64,000 nucleotides of DNA from Chitinophagaceae bacterium (GTDB lineage: Bacteria; Bacteroidota; Bacteroidia; Chitinophagales; Chitinophagaceae), in NCBI GenBank assembly GCA_017307735.1, contig JAFKGR010000016.1, positions 43,304 through 107,303 on the forward strand. The letters are read 5' to 3'. The notes beneath the pieces were generated by a model that saw only the letters and a list, made by a program, of their open reading frames with translations, made no database searches and was not told the DNA's origin. A program made the translations under genes and the position numbers. This document shows, in pieces, positions 45,919 to 55,263 of the stretch (positions are counted from its first letter, which is position 1; every line of letters starts with the position of its first letter).

Positions 45919-46923
45919 TTAATTAAATGGCAATTTTTTATAGCCTGCTTTTTTTAATATATTTTTCAAACGGACGGCTTTTTTCCATCCCATTATAGAA
46001 CAAAGAATTTTCCAAACCCAACCTCCATCCGTTTTTCTGTCACTCCCCCCAAATTGATTTATTTTGTCTTCTAATTCTTCTACAATATTCTTGTAAACCG
46101 GATAAGCTCTATAAACCCATTCTTGATATCTGTTGGCGCATATTAACCTTGTTTCTTCTGAAGGATCAGCTTTCAATAAGTATGAACATCCTAAATCAGT
46201 AGATAGAATACCGGCTTTTATATTTTTGTAATCCATCACCCATGATGAAGATTGATATGGATTCGTTCTATAATACATCTTCGCATCCCTCGCAAACAAT
46301 ATCCTCTCCGCATTCAACACAAGCCTAATACTAAATTCAAAATCATTATTCAGCGACAATCTCTCATCCCATCCGCCTGCCTTTTTTAATAACGGTGCCG
46401 GAATCAGCCACAGCCACCCTCCCATCATATCATATTTCTGCTGAAGATTCGTTTTCAACCAGTCAAGTGGTTGCATATCTTCCCAGACTGTTTCAGGAAT
46501 AAACTTAGCCGATAAATAATTGTTATCATAAAACCTGCCCCATGCACAGGAAGCCAGCGCGGTGGTACTTCCATTAAGCCTTGATAGCTGTGCTTCAATA
46601 TGCTCCGGGTTCATCACGTCATCTGCATCAAAAAATTTGATATAGTCTCCTTTGGCTTTTTCAATGCCTGTATTGGATGCCGCACACTGGCCACCATTAT
46701 TCTGATAGTAATATTCAATGCGCTGATCATGATACGTTCTAATTATCTCTGCTGTTTCATCTGTGGAGCCGTCATCAATTAAAATGATTTGAAGATTGGT
46801 GTAAGACTGATTCAAAACACTGTTTAATGCCTCCTTCAAATACTTTGCAGCATTGTAGCAAGGTATAATAACTGAGACCAAAGGTTTAGGTACAATTTCC
46901 GTATGTGAGATCGTGCTATTCAA
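45919..46923 (-). CDS. Family 2 glycosyltransferase
   Basis: A 334-residue GT-A enzyme starting at TTG. VSVIIPCYNAAKYLKEAL at residue 15, IDDGSTDETAE near 49, IKFFDADDVMNPEHIE near 95. Paralogue of the GT2 at 42915-43769, from which it differs mainly by an extra C-terminal part of about 50 residues. Overlaps the upstream FkbM gene by 8 bases. Confidence 0.9.
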   Translation of the reverse strand: MNSTISHTEIVPKPLVSVIIPCYNAAKYLKEALNSVLNQSYTNLQIILIDDGSTDETAEIIRTYHDQRIEYYYQNNGGQCAASNTGIEKAKGDYIKFFDADDVMNPEHIEAQLSRLNGSTTALASCAWGRFYDNNYLSAKFIPETVWEDMQPLDWLKTNLQQKYDMMGGWLWLIPAPLLKKAGGWDERLSLNNDFEFSIRLVLNAERILFARDAKMYYRTNPYQSSSWVMDYKNIKAGILSTDLGCSYLLKADPSEETRLICANRYQEWVYRAYPVYKNIVEELEDKINQFGGSDRKTDGGWVWKILCSIMGWKKAVRLKNILKKAGYKKLPFN

Positions 46924-47662
46924 TGGTTCTCTTACAAATCAGATTTTCTCCATTGGAAGAAAAGGAAAAATGATATGGCGCTATGGCTTTATAAAAGTTT
47001 ATGGACGAACCTTCTATCAAAAATTCATGCAGTTCAATAGCTATGCATGATGTCAGCCTGAGCCATGAATCATAATTTTCACTAAAGAGTTCTTCTTCGG
47101 CTCCTTCAATGTCAATTTTCAGGAGGTCAATTCGCGGGAATTTAAACTCGCTGATCAATTCCTGTATAGTAACACCCTCAATCCCGATTCCTGTACTACT
47201 TTCCTTCGTCTGCACTGCCCACCCACCGTTACCGGTATCTACGGTTTCCATCACAGTTCTGTGGTGCCATACAGCTTTTTTAAGGGCAATGATATTCTTA
47301 TATGGTGCTATATTTTTTTGTAAAATCCTGAAATTATTTTCATCCGGTTCAATTGCTAAAATAGTAGCATTAGGAAATGTGGTAGCAAAATAAACGGCCG
47401 ACAAACCGATGTTGGCGCCACAGTCAATGATGTAAGCCGGATCCTTTTCTAACCTTACCTCATATTCTTTTGCATAGAAGATTTGAAAAAGAGTGGTGAC
47501 ATCATACGAGAAATTACTTAGTGTGATTGGGTATTCAGCGCCTCTAATTTTCAGATTATCTGTTTTGTTCCTTTTCAATTTGGAACCAACCAAAAATAAA
47601 ACAGCAGGAAATCCAAATCTCTTATAGACTCTTAAATAATATCCGGCAGAAGGTAATTTCAA
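46916..47662 (-). CDS. FkbM-family methyltransferase
   Basis: A 248-residue enzyme starting at TTG. The SAM-binding loop is IIDCGANIGLSAVYFA near 78, followed by ILAIEPDENNFRIL and the FkbM core KFPRIDLLKIDIEGAEEELF, given here as LLKIDIEGAEEELF, near 172. Third FkbM gene in the region and not very similar to the other two. Role: O-methylation of a glycan sugar, inferred. Confidence 0.9.
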   Translation of the reverse strand: MKLPSAGYYLRVYKRFGFPAVLFLVGSKLKRNKTDNLKIRGAEYPITLSNFSYDVTTLFQIFYAKEYEVRLEKDPAYIIDCGANIGLSAVYFATTFPNATILAIEPDENNFRILQKNIAPYKNIIALKKAVWHHRTVMETVDTGNGGWAVQTKESSTGIGIEGVTIQELISEFKFPRIDLLKIDIEGAEEELFSENYDSWLRLTSCIAIELHEFLIEGSSINFYKAIAPYHFSFSSNGENLICKRTIE

Positions 47663-47686
47663 TGTGCTTCTTTTGACAAATAGACC

Positions 47687-48577
47687 TCAATCTTTTTTCT
47701 TAAGCAATCTGTTTGTGTGAAAAATTCCCTGAAGAAAATCTCCGAAAGTAAAGTTTGCTCTTGCAATAGCGTATCTTAATTTCTTCACATTAAAAGTTCT
47801 AAAAAAGTATTTTATCAGATTCACAGAAAATCGTCTCTTGTTTTTCAACATAAGCCAATCAATTTCATTCTTCTTCAACTGCAATGGAAGTTCTCTTAAC
47901 GCATCAGACTGATACAGATAATTATTGAACAAATAGGAAAACCGATCGTTAATCTCCTGTCCAGCGTGTCTTCGATAATTCATGTATTCAAATGGAATCA
48001 GCACTGTGTTACCATTACTTGCTGCCTTTAAATTGTAATACATATCATTGGCAGGACCGTACTTCACAGGAAATCCTCCTATTTTTTCAAACAGGCTCCG
48101 GCGAATCATGGTGCCTCCGGGGCCTAATGTCAGAAAAGGCTTCTCAAAAAAATGCGTATAAACAGACTTCTTACTATTGAGAAGAATTGGCGATGAAATC
48201 TTATTATCATATACCCTTGTAACAAAAGAAACATCAGGAAGGTTATCCAATATCTGCATTATTTTTTCGAGACCGTCCGGATAGATTGAATCATCCGAAT
48301 CTACATACTGAATAAATTCGCCCTTAGCATAAGATGCTGCCTTGTTCCGGTTGGGGTAATCACCCAGATTGTTGTTATTTTCAAATACTTTTACTCTTGA
48401 ATCTTTTGCTTCATATTTCCGGGCAATGGATACTGTATTTTCAGATGAATGGTCATCCACTATTATCAGCTCAAGATTTTTGTATGTAGATGCCAGCACG
48501 CTTTCTATCGCTTCCGCGATGTATTGTTCGCGGTTGTAGGCAGTCATCAGGACAGAAACCAAAGGTTGTTTATTCAA
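47687..48577 (-). CDS. Family 2 glycosyltransferase
   Basis: A 296-residue GT-A enzyme starting at TTG. VSVLMTAYNREQYIAEAI at residue 7, IVDDHSSENTV near 40, and IQYVDSDDSIYPDGLE near 88 with the metal-binding DSDD. More distant from the other GT2 enzymes here. Sits between the paralogous methyltransferase and FkbM genes. Confidence 0.9.
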   Translation of the reverse strand: MNKQPLVSVLMTAYNREQYIAEAIESVLASTYKNLELIIVDDHSSENTVSIARKYEAKDSRVKVFENNNNLGDYPNRNKAASYAKGEFIQYVDSDDSIYPDGLEKIMQILDNLPDVSFVTRVYDNKISSPILLNSKKSVYTHFFEKPFLTLGPGGTMIRRSLFEKIGGFPVKYGPANDMYYNLKAASNGNTVLIPFEYMNYRRHAGQEINDRFSYLFNNYLYQSDALRELPLQLKKNEIDWLMLKNKRRFSVNLIKYFFRTFNVKKLRYAIARANFTFGDFLQGIFHTNRLLKKKD

Positions 48578-48589
48578 AGTGTAACAGTT

Positions 48590-49342
48590 TTACAATGGCC
48601 TATCCCAATCCCAATTTCTTTTATCTTCTGAAATTTTCTGGAATGCAATACAACGATATTCAAGTCCGAGGTGATGGTTGGTTTTTAAATTCAGTTCAGA
48701 AATAAACTTTTTTCTAAAGGGAACCATGTTTAAGAATAAGGAAGTAAGATTTTCACCTAATTCCCTTCTAACACGATGAGTATATTTTTTGTGTCCTTTT
48801 AAAAATTTATAATGAGGCAAAGAATTCAGAAATCTGGCTACCTTTTGTATTCCCGGCCAATAACCACCGCAATCATCTAAAATTAGCACTCCATTGACAT
48901 CAAGAATTTTATCAATGAAATAAACATCCTGCATTACAACATCAAATAGCTTAGTTGTATCTATATAGGCATATTGAATGCGGTGGCTTTCGTAGTATAG
49001 TTTAGGCAGTACTTCATCCGATTTTTTGTAACGGATGTCCGTTAAATAACTCAACTTCTCTTTTTCAAAATAATGTTCAGCAACTCCCTGCCAGGAATAG
49101 GGTTCAATAATTAAATGTGATTTTTCAGGATTCTTGTATTCCCTGTGCTTTTCCAAAATAAATAAAGATGAAATACCATAGGCCATTCCCACCTCTAACG
49201 TAGATTTGGGTTTAATCAAATCAAACATCTCCTGTAAAAAATAACCCTGACTTTCTGATGTGTGTGAATGTAAGGGTAACTGGTTCCCATCCGGTGTTTC
49301 CACCTGTTTTTGTAAAAAAGTTTCTTTAAGAGACTCAACCAT
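48590..49342 (-). CDS. Class I SAM-dependent methyltransferase (Methyltransf_24-like)
   Basis: A 250-residue protein with SAM site STLEVGMAYGISSLFI near 48, IQYAYIDTTKLFDVVMQD near 120 and VLILDDCGGYWPG near 152. Paralogue of 45143-45886 with the shared tail EDxRxWxW. The usual glycine of the SAM loop (GxG) reads GMAYG, so cofactor binding is plausible but not certain. Confidence 0.8.
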   Translation of the reverse strand: MVESLKETFLQKQVETPDGNQLPLHSHTSESQGYFLQEMFDLIKPKSTLEVGMAYGISSLFILEKHREYKNPEKSHLIIEPYSWQGVAEHYFEKEKLSYLTDIRYKKSDEVLPKLYYESHRIQYAYIDTTKLFDVVMQDVYFIDKILDVNGVLILDDCGGYWPGIQKVARFLNSLPHYKFLKGHKKYTHRVRRELGENLTSLFLNMVPFRKKFISELNLKTNHHLGLEYRCIAFQKISEDKRNWDWDRPL

Positions 49343-49391
49343 ATTTTCCTGTTTATTCAGTGCCTATTGCCAATGATTAAGAATATATTTT

Positions 49392-50543
49392 CTATTTTTT
49401 CCTTCGCATTCTTTCCACCACCCAATTCGGTATCCACCTCTTATCTAACCTTGACCCATACACTCTTTTCGGTAATTTTTCTCTTTCTTTTTTAAGCGCC
49501 TCACAATAAACTCCTTCAATGATTTGGGTATTGTGGTATGGGTTAAACAATTGTTCTGCCTTCCTCTTTGCGTTTTCTGATAAATGGGCTAACAGATTCC
49601 GGTTTCCATTGAGCACCCTGATTTTTTCTGCATAACCTAATGCATCTTTGGGTGTAAGATAAAAACCTGTCTCCCCTTCAACTACCAAGTCTTTCGTTGA
49701 CCCGGCCCAATCCGTAATGAGTGGAACAAGACCTGCTTTCATAGCTTCTACAACTACTACCGGGAAACCTTCTATCAGCGAAGGATGCATTAAAATATCA
49801 TTTTGCTTCATCTCTTCAAGCACGTGTTGGTTGTTAAGTGAGGAAAAATATTTTGCATCGCTGCCCAGCAATGTTTTTATTTCATCCCCAGATTTACCGC
49901 CGCCGATAATAGTCCATCGTATTTTACAATTGTTTGCGGATAAAACCTCATGAACTTTGGGCAATAAATTAAACTGCTTGCTTTCGTCATTGAGATCGCG
50001 TACGCAAAACAGAATTCTTGTTTTTTCTGATATGAACTTCTTATCATTTTGTACCTCCGGTACCGGAAACCGGCAATTGTGAATATCGTCTTTCCGGTCA
50101 GGTAAACGCAGAATAAGTTTGCGTGCAATCACCGGACTGACACAAATAAATTCATCAATCGCTTCTGCATGTTTTTCGGCTAACTCATAATAATAATCAT
50201 AATCCCCGTGCAAAAACTGCACAACCGGATTTTGTAAACCCAGATTGCTTGCCATACCCAATTCCAGCCAGTCGTGTGCTACCAGTACGGCTTTTTCATC
50301 AGGCAACAGTTTTGCCAATTGCCGGCAGGTGTGGTAAAAATTCCAGCGCGAAGAATACCTGAAAATTTTTATATCCTCTGCCCCGAAGATTTTCGGAACC
50401 ACAAAATCCTGAGGCATCTTTTCATTTAAAGTAAAGATGACATAGTTCTTTATCTGCGGGTTCTGCGAAAACCGGATCAGATTTCTGATGACGGAGAGCA
50501 CTCCGCCGCCGGAGCCATTGTGGAAATGGATGATGTGGGTCAT
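49392..50543 (-). CDS. Family 4 glycosyltransferase
   Basis: A 383-residue GT-B enzyme. It starts MTHIIHFHNGSGGGVLSVI with the acceptor-side glycine loop, has ILFCVRDLNDESKQF near 185, and the donor-site pair in PSLIEGFPVVVVEAMKAG near 265. Followed by a long block of 126-bp repeats upstream of its ATG. Donor unknown. Confidence 0.92.
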   Translation of the reverse strand: MTHIIHFHNGSGGGVLSVIRNLIRFSQNPQIKNYVIFTLNEKMPQDFVVPKIFGAEDIKIFRYSSRWNFYHTCRQLAKLLPDEKAVLVAHDWLELGMASNLGLQNPVVQFLHGDYDYYYELAEKHAEAIDEFICVSPVIARKLILRLPDRKDDIHNCRFPVPEVQNDKKFISEKTRILFCVRDLNDESKQFNLLPKVHEVLSANNCKIRWTIIGGGKSGDEIKTLLGSDAKYFSSLNNQHVLEEMKQNDILMHPSLIEGFPVVVVEAMKAGLVPLITDWAGSTKDLVVEGETGFYLTPKDALGYAEKIRVLNGNRNLLAHLSENAKRKAEQLFNPYHNTQIIEGVYCEALKKEREKLPKRVYGSRLDKRWIPNWVVERMRRKK

Positions 50544-50587
50544 CTGCTAATTGGTGCTTTCTCGCAGAAGTGCAGTTTGCTTTTTTG

Positions 50588-50967
50588 TCTCACGCAGAGG
50601 CGCAGAGACGCGGTTTGTTTATTTGTCTCACCCAGAGGCGTAAAGGAGCAGAGACTGGGGTTGTTTTTTCTTTTCTGCGGACTCTGCGGCTCTGCGAGAT
50701 GCTCTTCATTTTGTCTCACGCAGAGGCGCTGAGGGCGCAGTTTGTTTTTTTGCCTCACCCAGAGACGTAGAGGAGCAGAGACTGGGGTTGTTTTTTCTTT
50801 TCTGCGGACTCTGCGGCTCTGCGAGATGCTCTTCTTTTTGTTTCACGCAGAGGCGCTGAGGGCGCAGTTTGCTTTTTTGCCTCACCCAGAGACGTAGAGG
50901 AGCAGAGACTGGGGTTGTTTTTTCTTTTCTGCGGACTCTGCGGCTCTGCGTGATGCTCTTCTTTTTG
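50588..50967. repeat. Three tandem 126/127-bp repeats
   Basis: Units start at 50588, 50714 and 50841 and end at 50967, with a partial fourth (TCTCACGCAGAAA). Each contains CACGCAGAGGCGC, an AGACTGGGGTTG core and GCGGACTCTGCGGCTCTGCG, so parts are inverted and can pair. The block fills the 426-base gap between two GT4 genes, and short open frames inside are artefacts. No other gene is seen. Confidence 0.95.
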
Positions 50968-50969
50968 TC

Positions 50970-52130
50970 TCACGCAGAAATGAATTCGTATAGGGTTGAC
51001 GATCCCTCCAAATTATAATCTTTATTTATTTTTTCAGATGCTTTCCTCCCCATCTCCTTCCATCGCCCTCTCTCAACCCATGCCTTCTCCATCACCCGTT
51101 CCAAAGCAGCCGGAGTGGGATAATCACAAATAAAGCCACAGATTGAATCTTCACAATATGCAGCATTTCCGCCAACATCAGAAGTAATTGCCGGCCTGCC
51201 GCAATACATGGATTCTATCAACGCCAATGGAGTGCCCTCTCCCAAAGAGGGTAATACATGAATATGATTTTCTCTCCACACTTCCCGTATGTCTTTTACA
51301 TGGCCATGAAAGTGTACACGATCCTCAATCCCATAAAACGAAGCAAGTCTTTTCAGGTAATCCTTATCCGGTCCTTCACCAAACAGGTTAAGTTCCCAAT
51401 CTCTTTGTTTCCATTGATCGCCCGATAACACCTGCAACAAAACATCCTGCCCTTTGTGAAAGCAACGCAAAGCAGCTACTTCCGCAAATTTTATTCTTCC
51501 TGAAACAGTCGGAAAGGGCGATGGTTTATCTGCCAAAGAAACATTCAAAGGATTACAAACAACTGTTGCATTATCAAGATGTGCCGCCAAAATCCTTTCA
51601 CTGGAAATTCTGTTTCGGTCTGAGACAAAGAAAACTTTGTGTGCTCTGTTGTAAATCTTCTTTTGTTTTTCAATGCCTTCCACAGATAAAGTAAAACCAA
51701 GATCGGGAACATTTTGAACTATCACATACAGCGGAAGATTTTTATGAGTTAACCATTCGGATATTTCATCCAAATACCCATAGCTGAAATCAAAGCCGCC
51801 TGCCTGGCTGACGATGATCGTGGTGTTCTTGTTGCTTATCTTTTTATCTGCGACCTCTAACACTTTTCTATAACGCACGTTGGGAAATATCTTTTGTTTC
51901 GCTTTTTTAAAAAGAGTTACCCTTTGGGTGGGTCTTTCAAGAAAGAAAATTTCAGCTCCGGCTTTTTGCAATTGCTGAATATGCACAGGTATTGTATCAT
52001 GTTTAAAAACAAGCGCCAAGACCTCATTCCCTTCTTTCAGTGCAATGAGTGCCGTTTTATACCACAGATCCTCACACCCTCCCCAGGGAAGGTGTTCAAG
52101 CGTGGAGATGAACAGGAAAGTTTTTTGCAT
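50970..52130 (-). CDS. Family 4 glycosyltransferase
   Basis: A 386-residue GT-B enzyme. N-terminal FLFISTLEHLPWGGCEDLWY; middle IKFAEVAALRCFHKGQDVLL near 220; donor site PSLGEGTPLALIESMYCG near 290. The stop is 2 bases from the 126-bp repeat block. The tail YNLEGSSTLYEFISA is normal for the family. Donor unknown. Confidence 0.92.
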   Translation of the reverse strand: MQKTFLFISTLEHLPWGGCEDLWYKTALIALKEGNEVLALVFKHDTIPVHIQQLQKAGAEIFFLERPTQRVTLFKKAKQKIFPNVRYRKVLEVADKKISNKNTTIIVSQAGGFDFSYGYLDEISEWLTHKNLPLYVIVQNVPDLGFTLSVEGIEKQKKIYNRAHKVFFVSDRNRISSERILAAHLDNATVVCNPLNVSLADKPSPFPTVSGRIKFAEVAALRCFHKGQDVLLQVLSGDQWKQRDWELNLFGEGPDKDYLKRLASFYGIEDRVHFHGHVKDIREVWRENHIHVLPSLGEGTPLALIESMYCGRPAITSDVGGNAAYCEDSICGFICDYPTPAALERVMEKAWVERGRWKEMGRKASEKINKDYNLEGSSTLYEFISA

Positions 52131-52189
52131 TATTTTTTTTTTGCCACCAGGACGCTAAGGCTCCAAGGTTATGATTCCAATAGAAACAG

Positions 52190-53449
52190 TCAAGCCCGCC
52201 GCGGCGGGCGACCCTTCGGTAAATCTTTTTCGTAAAAATCAATATTCTTCCGCACCAGTCTTTCAAAGCTCAATTCATTGTGTATTGTTTCCCTGGCGGC
52301 CGATCCTAATTTATCCCGCAATATTTTATTATTTATCAACTGCTCTATCTTTTCCGCTATATCCATATAATCATACGGATCAATCAATAATCCGTTTTCT
52401 CCGTGCTTAATCGCATCTGCCATTCCCCCGTATTTGCTGCCGATCACCGCTTTGCCCATGCTCATCGCTTCTGTACAGGTATAACCCCATGCCTCCCACA
52501 AACTCGGGAAGATACATATATCACCCTCCGCATAGTATTGTGCCATTTCATTATAAGGTATCTTACCTGCCAGCTTCACAGCCGGATGATTATTTGTAAT
52601 GTACCTGATCAATTCAGAGGTCTTCACGGTTCGATTCCCATAAACAGAAGGCCAGTCTTCTCCCACTAAAATAAATTCCACATTTGGATATTTCTTCAGC
52701 AGCAGATTCGCAGCTTTAGCCAGATTAATTACTCCTTTATGTACATTTAATTTGCCTGTAAATAAAATCCTGGTGATGTGATTGTCCCTTTCGGAAACTT
52801 TTCCCATGACCTGCTCCATAGTAGAAAAATCAAACAAATGGGGAATCACGGAAATCTTTTCTTCCGGCAATTTCCAAAAGTTTGTGAGCCATTCTTTAAA
52901 GGAATACGAAGGAGCTATGATGGCATCTGCCTGTTCACAAACCAGGTATTCAGGATTACTTTCCCTTTTGACATCCATGCGGTTCCAAAATCCCAGGTCC
53001 CATCTGAAGCGCCTGAATGCCCCCAGCACATACCGTAGTTTGGATGGAATGGACTGGTATGTAAGATTCAACTTCATTTGCAATACGACCGGCATTTGTA
53101 CCCTGATTACATATTTCAATTCCGGCCTTTTGTTTTTGATCAGTTCAAAAAGGGAGGCGTGTATTTCACAACTCTCAACAATGGTAAAATGCACTTCTTC
53201 ATGTCTTGATAAAAAAAAAGGCACTATTTCATTTTTGAAAGATGAAGACTCCGGTACGGCTATACGATGAACGGGAACGCCATTGAGCATTGCGGTTCCG
53301 GTATGACCAGTATCCGAAGGGGCAAACACTTCACAATAGACATCTGCTTTCTTCATCCCTTTAGTGATGTTATTGATAAAGGTGGCGATACCTCCGCCTG
53401 AAAAAGGCGGTGCTTCGGGAGTTATGTAGGCTATGCGGATGTTGTCCAT
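52190..53449 (-). CDS. Family 4 glycosyltransferase
   Basis: About 419 residues from ATG at 53449; a TTG at 53464 is also open. It starts IRIAYITPEAPPFSGGGIAT, has the Rossmann part ILFTGKLNVHKGVINLAKAA, of which ILFTGKLNVHKG is near 235, and the donor site PSLWEAWGYTCTEAMSMG near 325. The last residues KGRPPRRA come from a perfect GC palindrome, so the C-terminus has been altered by a repeat. Confidence 0.9.
   Translation of the reverse strand: MDNIRIAYITPEAPPFSGGGIATFINNITKGMKKADVYCEVFAPSDTGHTGTAMLNGVPVHRIAVPESSSFKNEIVPFFLSRHEEVHFTIVESCEIHASLFELIKNKRPELKYVIRVQMPVVLQMKLNLTYQSIPSKLRYVLGAFRRFRWDLGFWNRMDVKRESNPEYLVCEQADAIIAPSYSFKEWLTNFWKLPEEKISVIPHLFDFSTMEQVMGKVSERDNHITRILFTGKLNVHKGVINLAKAANLLLKKYPNVEFILVGEDWPSVYGNRTVKTSELIRYITNNHPAVKLAGKIPYNEMAQYYAEGDICIFPSLWEAWGYTCTEAMSMGKAVIGSKYGGMADAIKHGENGLLIDPYDYMDIAEKIEQLINNKILRDKLGSAARETIHNELSFERLVRKNIDFYEKDLPKGRPPRRA
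52194..52209. repeat. Perfect GC palindrome inside a gene end
   Basis: GCCCGCC-GC-GGCGGGC, a 16-base perfect palindrome in the final codons of the GT4 gene. It resembles TCCGCCACGGCGGA in the repeats at 31965-32042. Confidence 0.85.
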
Positions 53450-53498
53450 CACGAATTTCTTCAAATGGAGGCTATGAATTTAATGACTGGACATATTA

Positions 53499-53581
53499 TT
53501 TGCCACCAGGGCACTAAGGCTCTAAGGTTCACCAAGACCTTTCTTTGTGTTACTTGGTGTCATGGCGTCTTAGTGGCTGGA
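53499..53581. repeat. Imperfect long hairpin repeat (GCCACCAGG...CTTAGTGGC)
   Basis: Outer arms CCACCAGGGCACTAAG and CGTCTTAGTGG, with inner CACCAAG/CTTGGTG. A related fragment with CCACCAGGACGCTAAGG is at 52144-52165. It fills the gap between the GT4 and GT11 genes. Confidence 0.8.
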
Positions 53582-53589
53582 AAATAATA

Positions 53590-54486
53590 TTAAATCTGTA
53601 TCCACCCCTCCGGTACAATATCGTTATCGTTCAGAAAATCAGTAGTAAACCATTTCTCCGGACAAACAACCATCTTATCCGGATTTTTATTCAGCCAGGC
53701 TGCCCACCAGCTAAAGGTGGAATTACAAATAATATTGTGCCGGCACAGAGACATGAGATACATATCCTGCCAGGAATCTTCACCCGAATTCCAATCCACA
53801 AAATGCAGCGGAAACCCGTTGATAGTATTATCCGAAAAAAGTTTTTTCGTATGATCCATATCATCCGAAAAAATATACAATGAGGGATTTTCAACCCCCG
53901 TTTTTATTTTTCTTATTGCGCCGGTCAGGTATTTGGGATAATCTAACTTAAGATGTATGTCGCTTTGCAAATAATCACCCCGCCGGAGATGGATGCTCAC
54001 TGAAGAAGAATCATCCCTGATTTTATCAGCAAGCGCACTGCTCTGATTGGAACAGGATCGAAAAACAAATACCTTTCTTACTTCAGCATCAATATCTTCA
54101 AAGTATTTTTCTGAAAGCCAGCATCCTTGCAAATAAATAGGCTTTGCCTGATTAAAAATTTCCGGTTTATAAGCATAACCTTTATCGTGTTCCCAATAAA
54201 AGGAAGGATGGTAACCTGTCCATTTTCTTTTCAGGCGGGAAACAAAAGAAGTATCTTTCCCCAGTACTTTATTTAATTCACTTTCAGTAGCAAACTGCTC
54301 ATTTATACCGAAGACCTTATCCAGTTCGTATCCTTTATGTTTTTTCTGTGTTTTGTCGTAATACAGCTTACAGGGATAACCCAGACTTTTCAACTTCAGA
54401 AAAAAGGCATACTGAAACATCTGGTTGCCTAATCCACCGGCTACTTCAATGATCAGAGGAGACTTCTTATCTTTTGTTTCAGCCAT
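53590..54486 (-). CDS. Alpha-1,2-fucosyltransferase, GT11
   Basis: A 298-residue enzyme with the complete GT11 signature: GGLGNQMFQYAFFL at residue 17, SIHLRRGDYLQ at 164 with GDP-fucose-binding HxRRGD at 166-171, and the C-terminal ICNSTFSWWAAWLN near 258. Adds fucose in alpha-1,2 linkage, usually to galactose. Its start lies 34 bases inside the preceding GT6 gene, so both are made together; see the findings. Length is typical. Confidence 0.94.
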   Translation of the reverse strand: MAETKDKKSPLIIEVAGGLGNQMFQYAFFLKLKSLGYPCKLYYDKTQKKHKGYELDKVFGINEQFATESELNKVLGKDTSFVSRLKRKWTGYHPSFYWEHDKGYAYKPEIFNQAKPIYLQGCWLSEKYFEDIDAEVRKVFVFRSCSNQSSALADKIRDDSSSVSIHLRRGDYLQSDIHLKLDYPKYLTGAIRKIKTGVENPSLYIFSDDMDHTKKLFSDNTINGFPLHFVDWNSGEDSWQDMYLMSLCRHNIICNSTFSWWAAWLNKNPDKMVVCPEKWFTTDFLNDNDIVPEGWIQI

Positions 54487-55262
54487 CGGATTGGGTAAAA
54501 TGATTTCTGAACAGGCATTACAGGATTTGAATTTTCCTGTCCTCTTAGAAAGTCATGACCACCAAATTTTTCTTTATCCAGAAAGGTAATATATACATCA
54601 TTCTTTAGTGGGAGATCATGCCCTTCAGGAAATCCATAGGTGTAATCAAGAATCTTAATTCTTTTTTTTGATTCATTGATATAGCGATTCAGATGTGATT
54701 CGTCATGCCACAATGCAATGATTCCATTTTTTTTATCCGTTGTAATTCTGTTTTTCAATGACGCTACCATTTCCAGGTACTCCTCACTTCTTCCCCCATT
54801 AAAGCCTCCCATCACATACACCTGACCGCTTTCTTTGGGTATATAGGCAAGTGATCTTTTTCTTCTTTCATACGGGAAATCTTTTGGGTCTTTTACCCAG
54901 TAGAAGAATGGATGTCGCACAACAATCAAATCAAACGGAAGTCCGTTTTCACTTAAAATCTCTTCGGTAATTGTTTTTTTGAAACATAGATTGGCATTGC
55001 AAAAAAAGATAAAATCAAAATCATTCAGCCTGCCCTGAATAGATGCAAAGAGATGAAACCGCATCAGCGTATCGTAGGGCCAACCCATCTTCTCCTGATA
55101 TATCAGGCTTACATTCTCTTTATGCGGATTATCTAAAGTATCAGAGAATACGAAATATTGTTTTTCATGAGAGGGAAGAAAATATTTTTCTGCGCTTTCA
55201 TAAAATTGCTGCCAGAAGATAGAATATTTTCCGGTGCAGATGTATAGAATGGCAATTTTCAA
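54453..55262 (-). CDS. GT6-family glycosyltransferase (histo-blood-group ABO-like)
   Basis: About 269 residues from TTG at 55262 (KIAILYICTGKY start), one base after the upstream TAA; a longer frame to 55304 would overlap the GT2 gene. GT6 marks: WPYDTLMRF near 61, the NXN metal-site variant NAN at 89-91 that replaces DXD in bacterial members, GGFNGG near 152, and WHDESHLNRY at 185-194 with E188 in the catalytic position. Family enzymes transfer Gal or GalNAc in alpha-1,3 linkage to fucosylated galactose. A tail of about 30 residues extends beyond the usual end. Confidence 0.93.
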   Translation of the reverse strand: MKIAILYICTGKYSIFWQQFYESAEKYFLPSHEKQYFVFSDTLDNPHKENVSLIYQEKMGWPYDTLMRFHLFASIQGRLNDFDFIFFCNANLCFKKTITEEILSENGLPFDLIVVRHPFFYWVKDPKDFPYERRKRSLAYIPKESGQVYVMGGFNGGRSEEYLEMVASLKNRITTDKKNGIIALWHDESHLNRYINESKKRIKILDYTYGFPEGHDLPLKNDVYITFLDKEKFGGHDFLRGQENSNPVMPVQKSFYPIRWLKQKIRSLL

Positions 55263-55263
55263 T

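Noticed and set aside
50520..50973. Short frames (about 66-72 codons) in the 126-bp repeats
   Set aside because: They follow the repeats and overlap on both strands; no gene-like composition.
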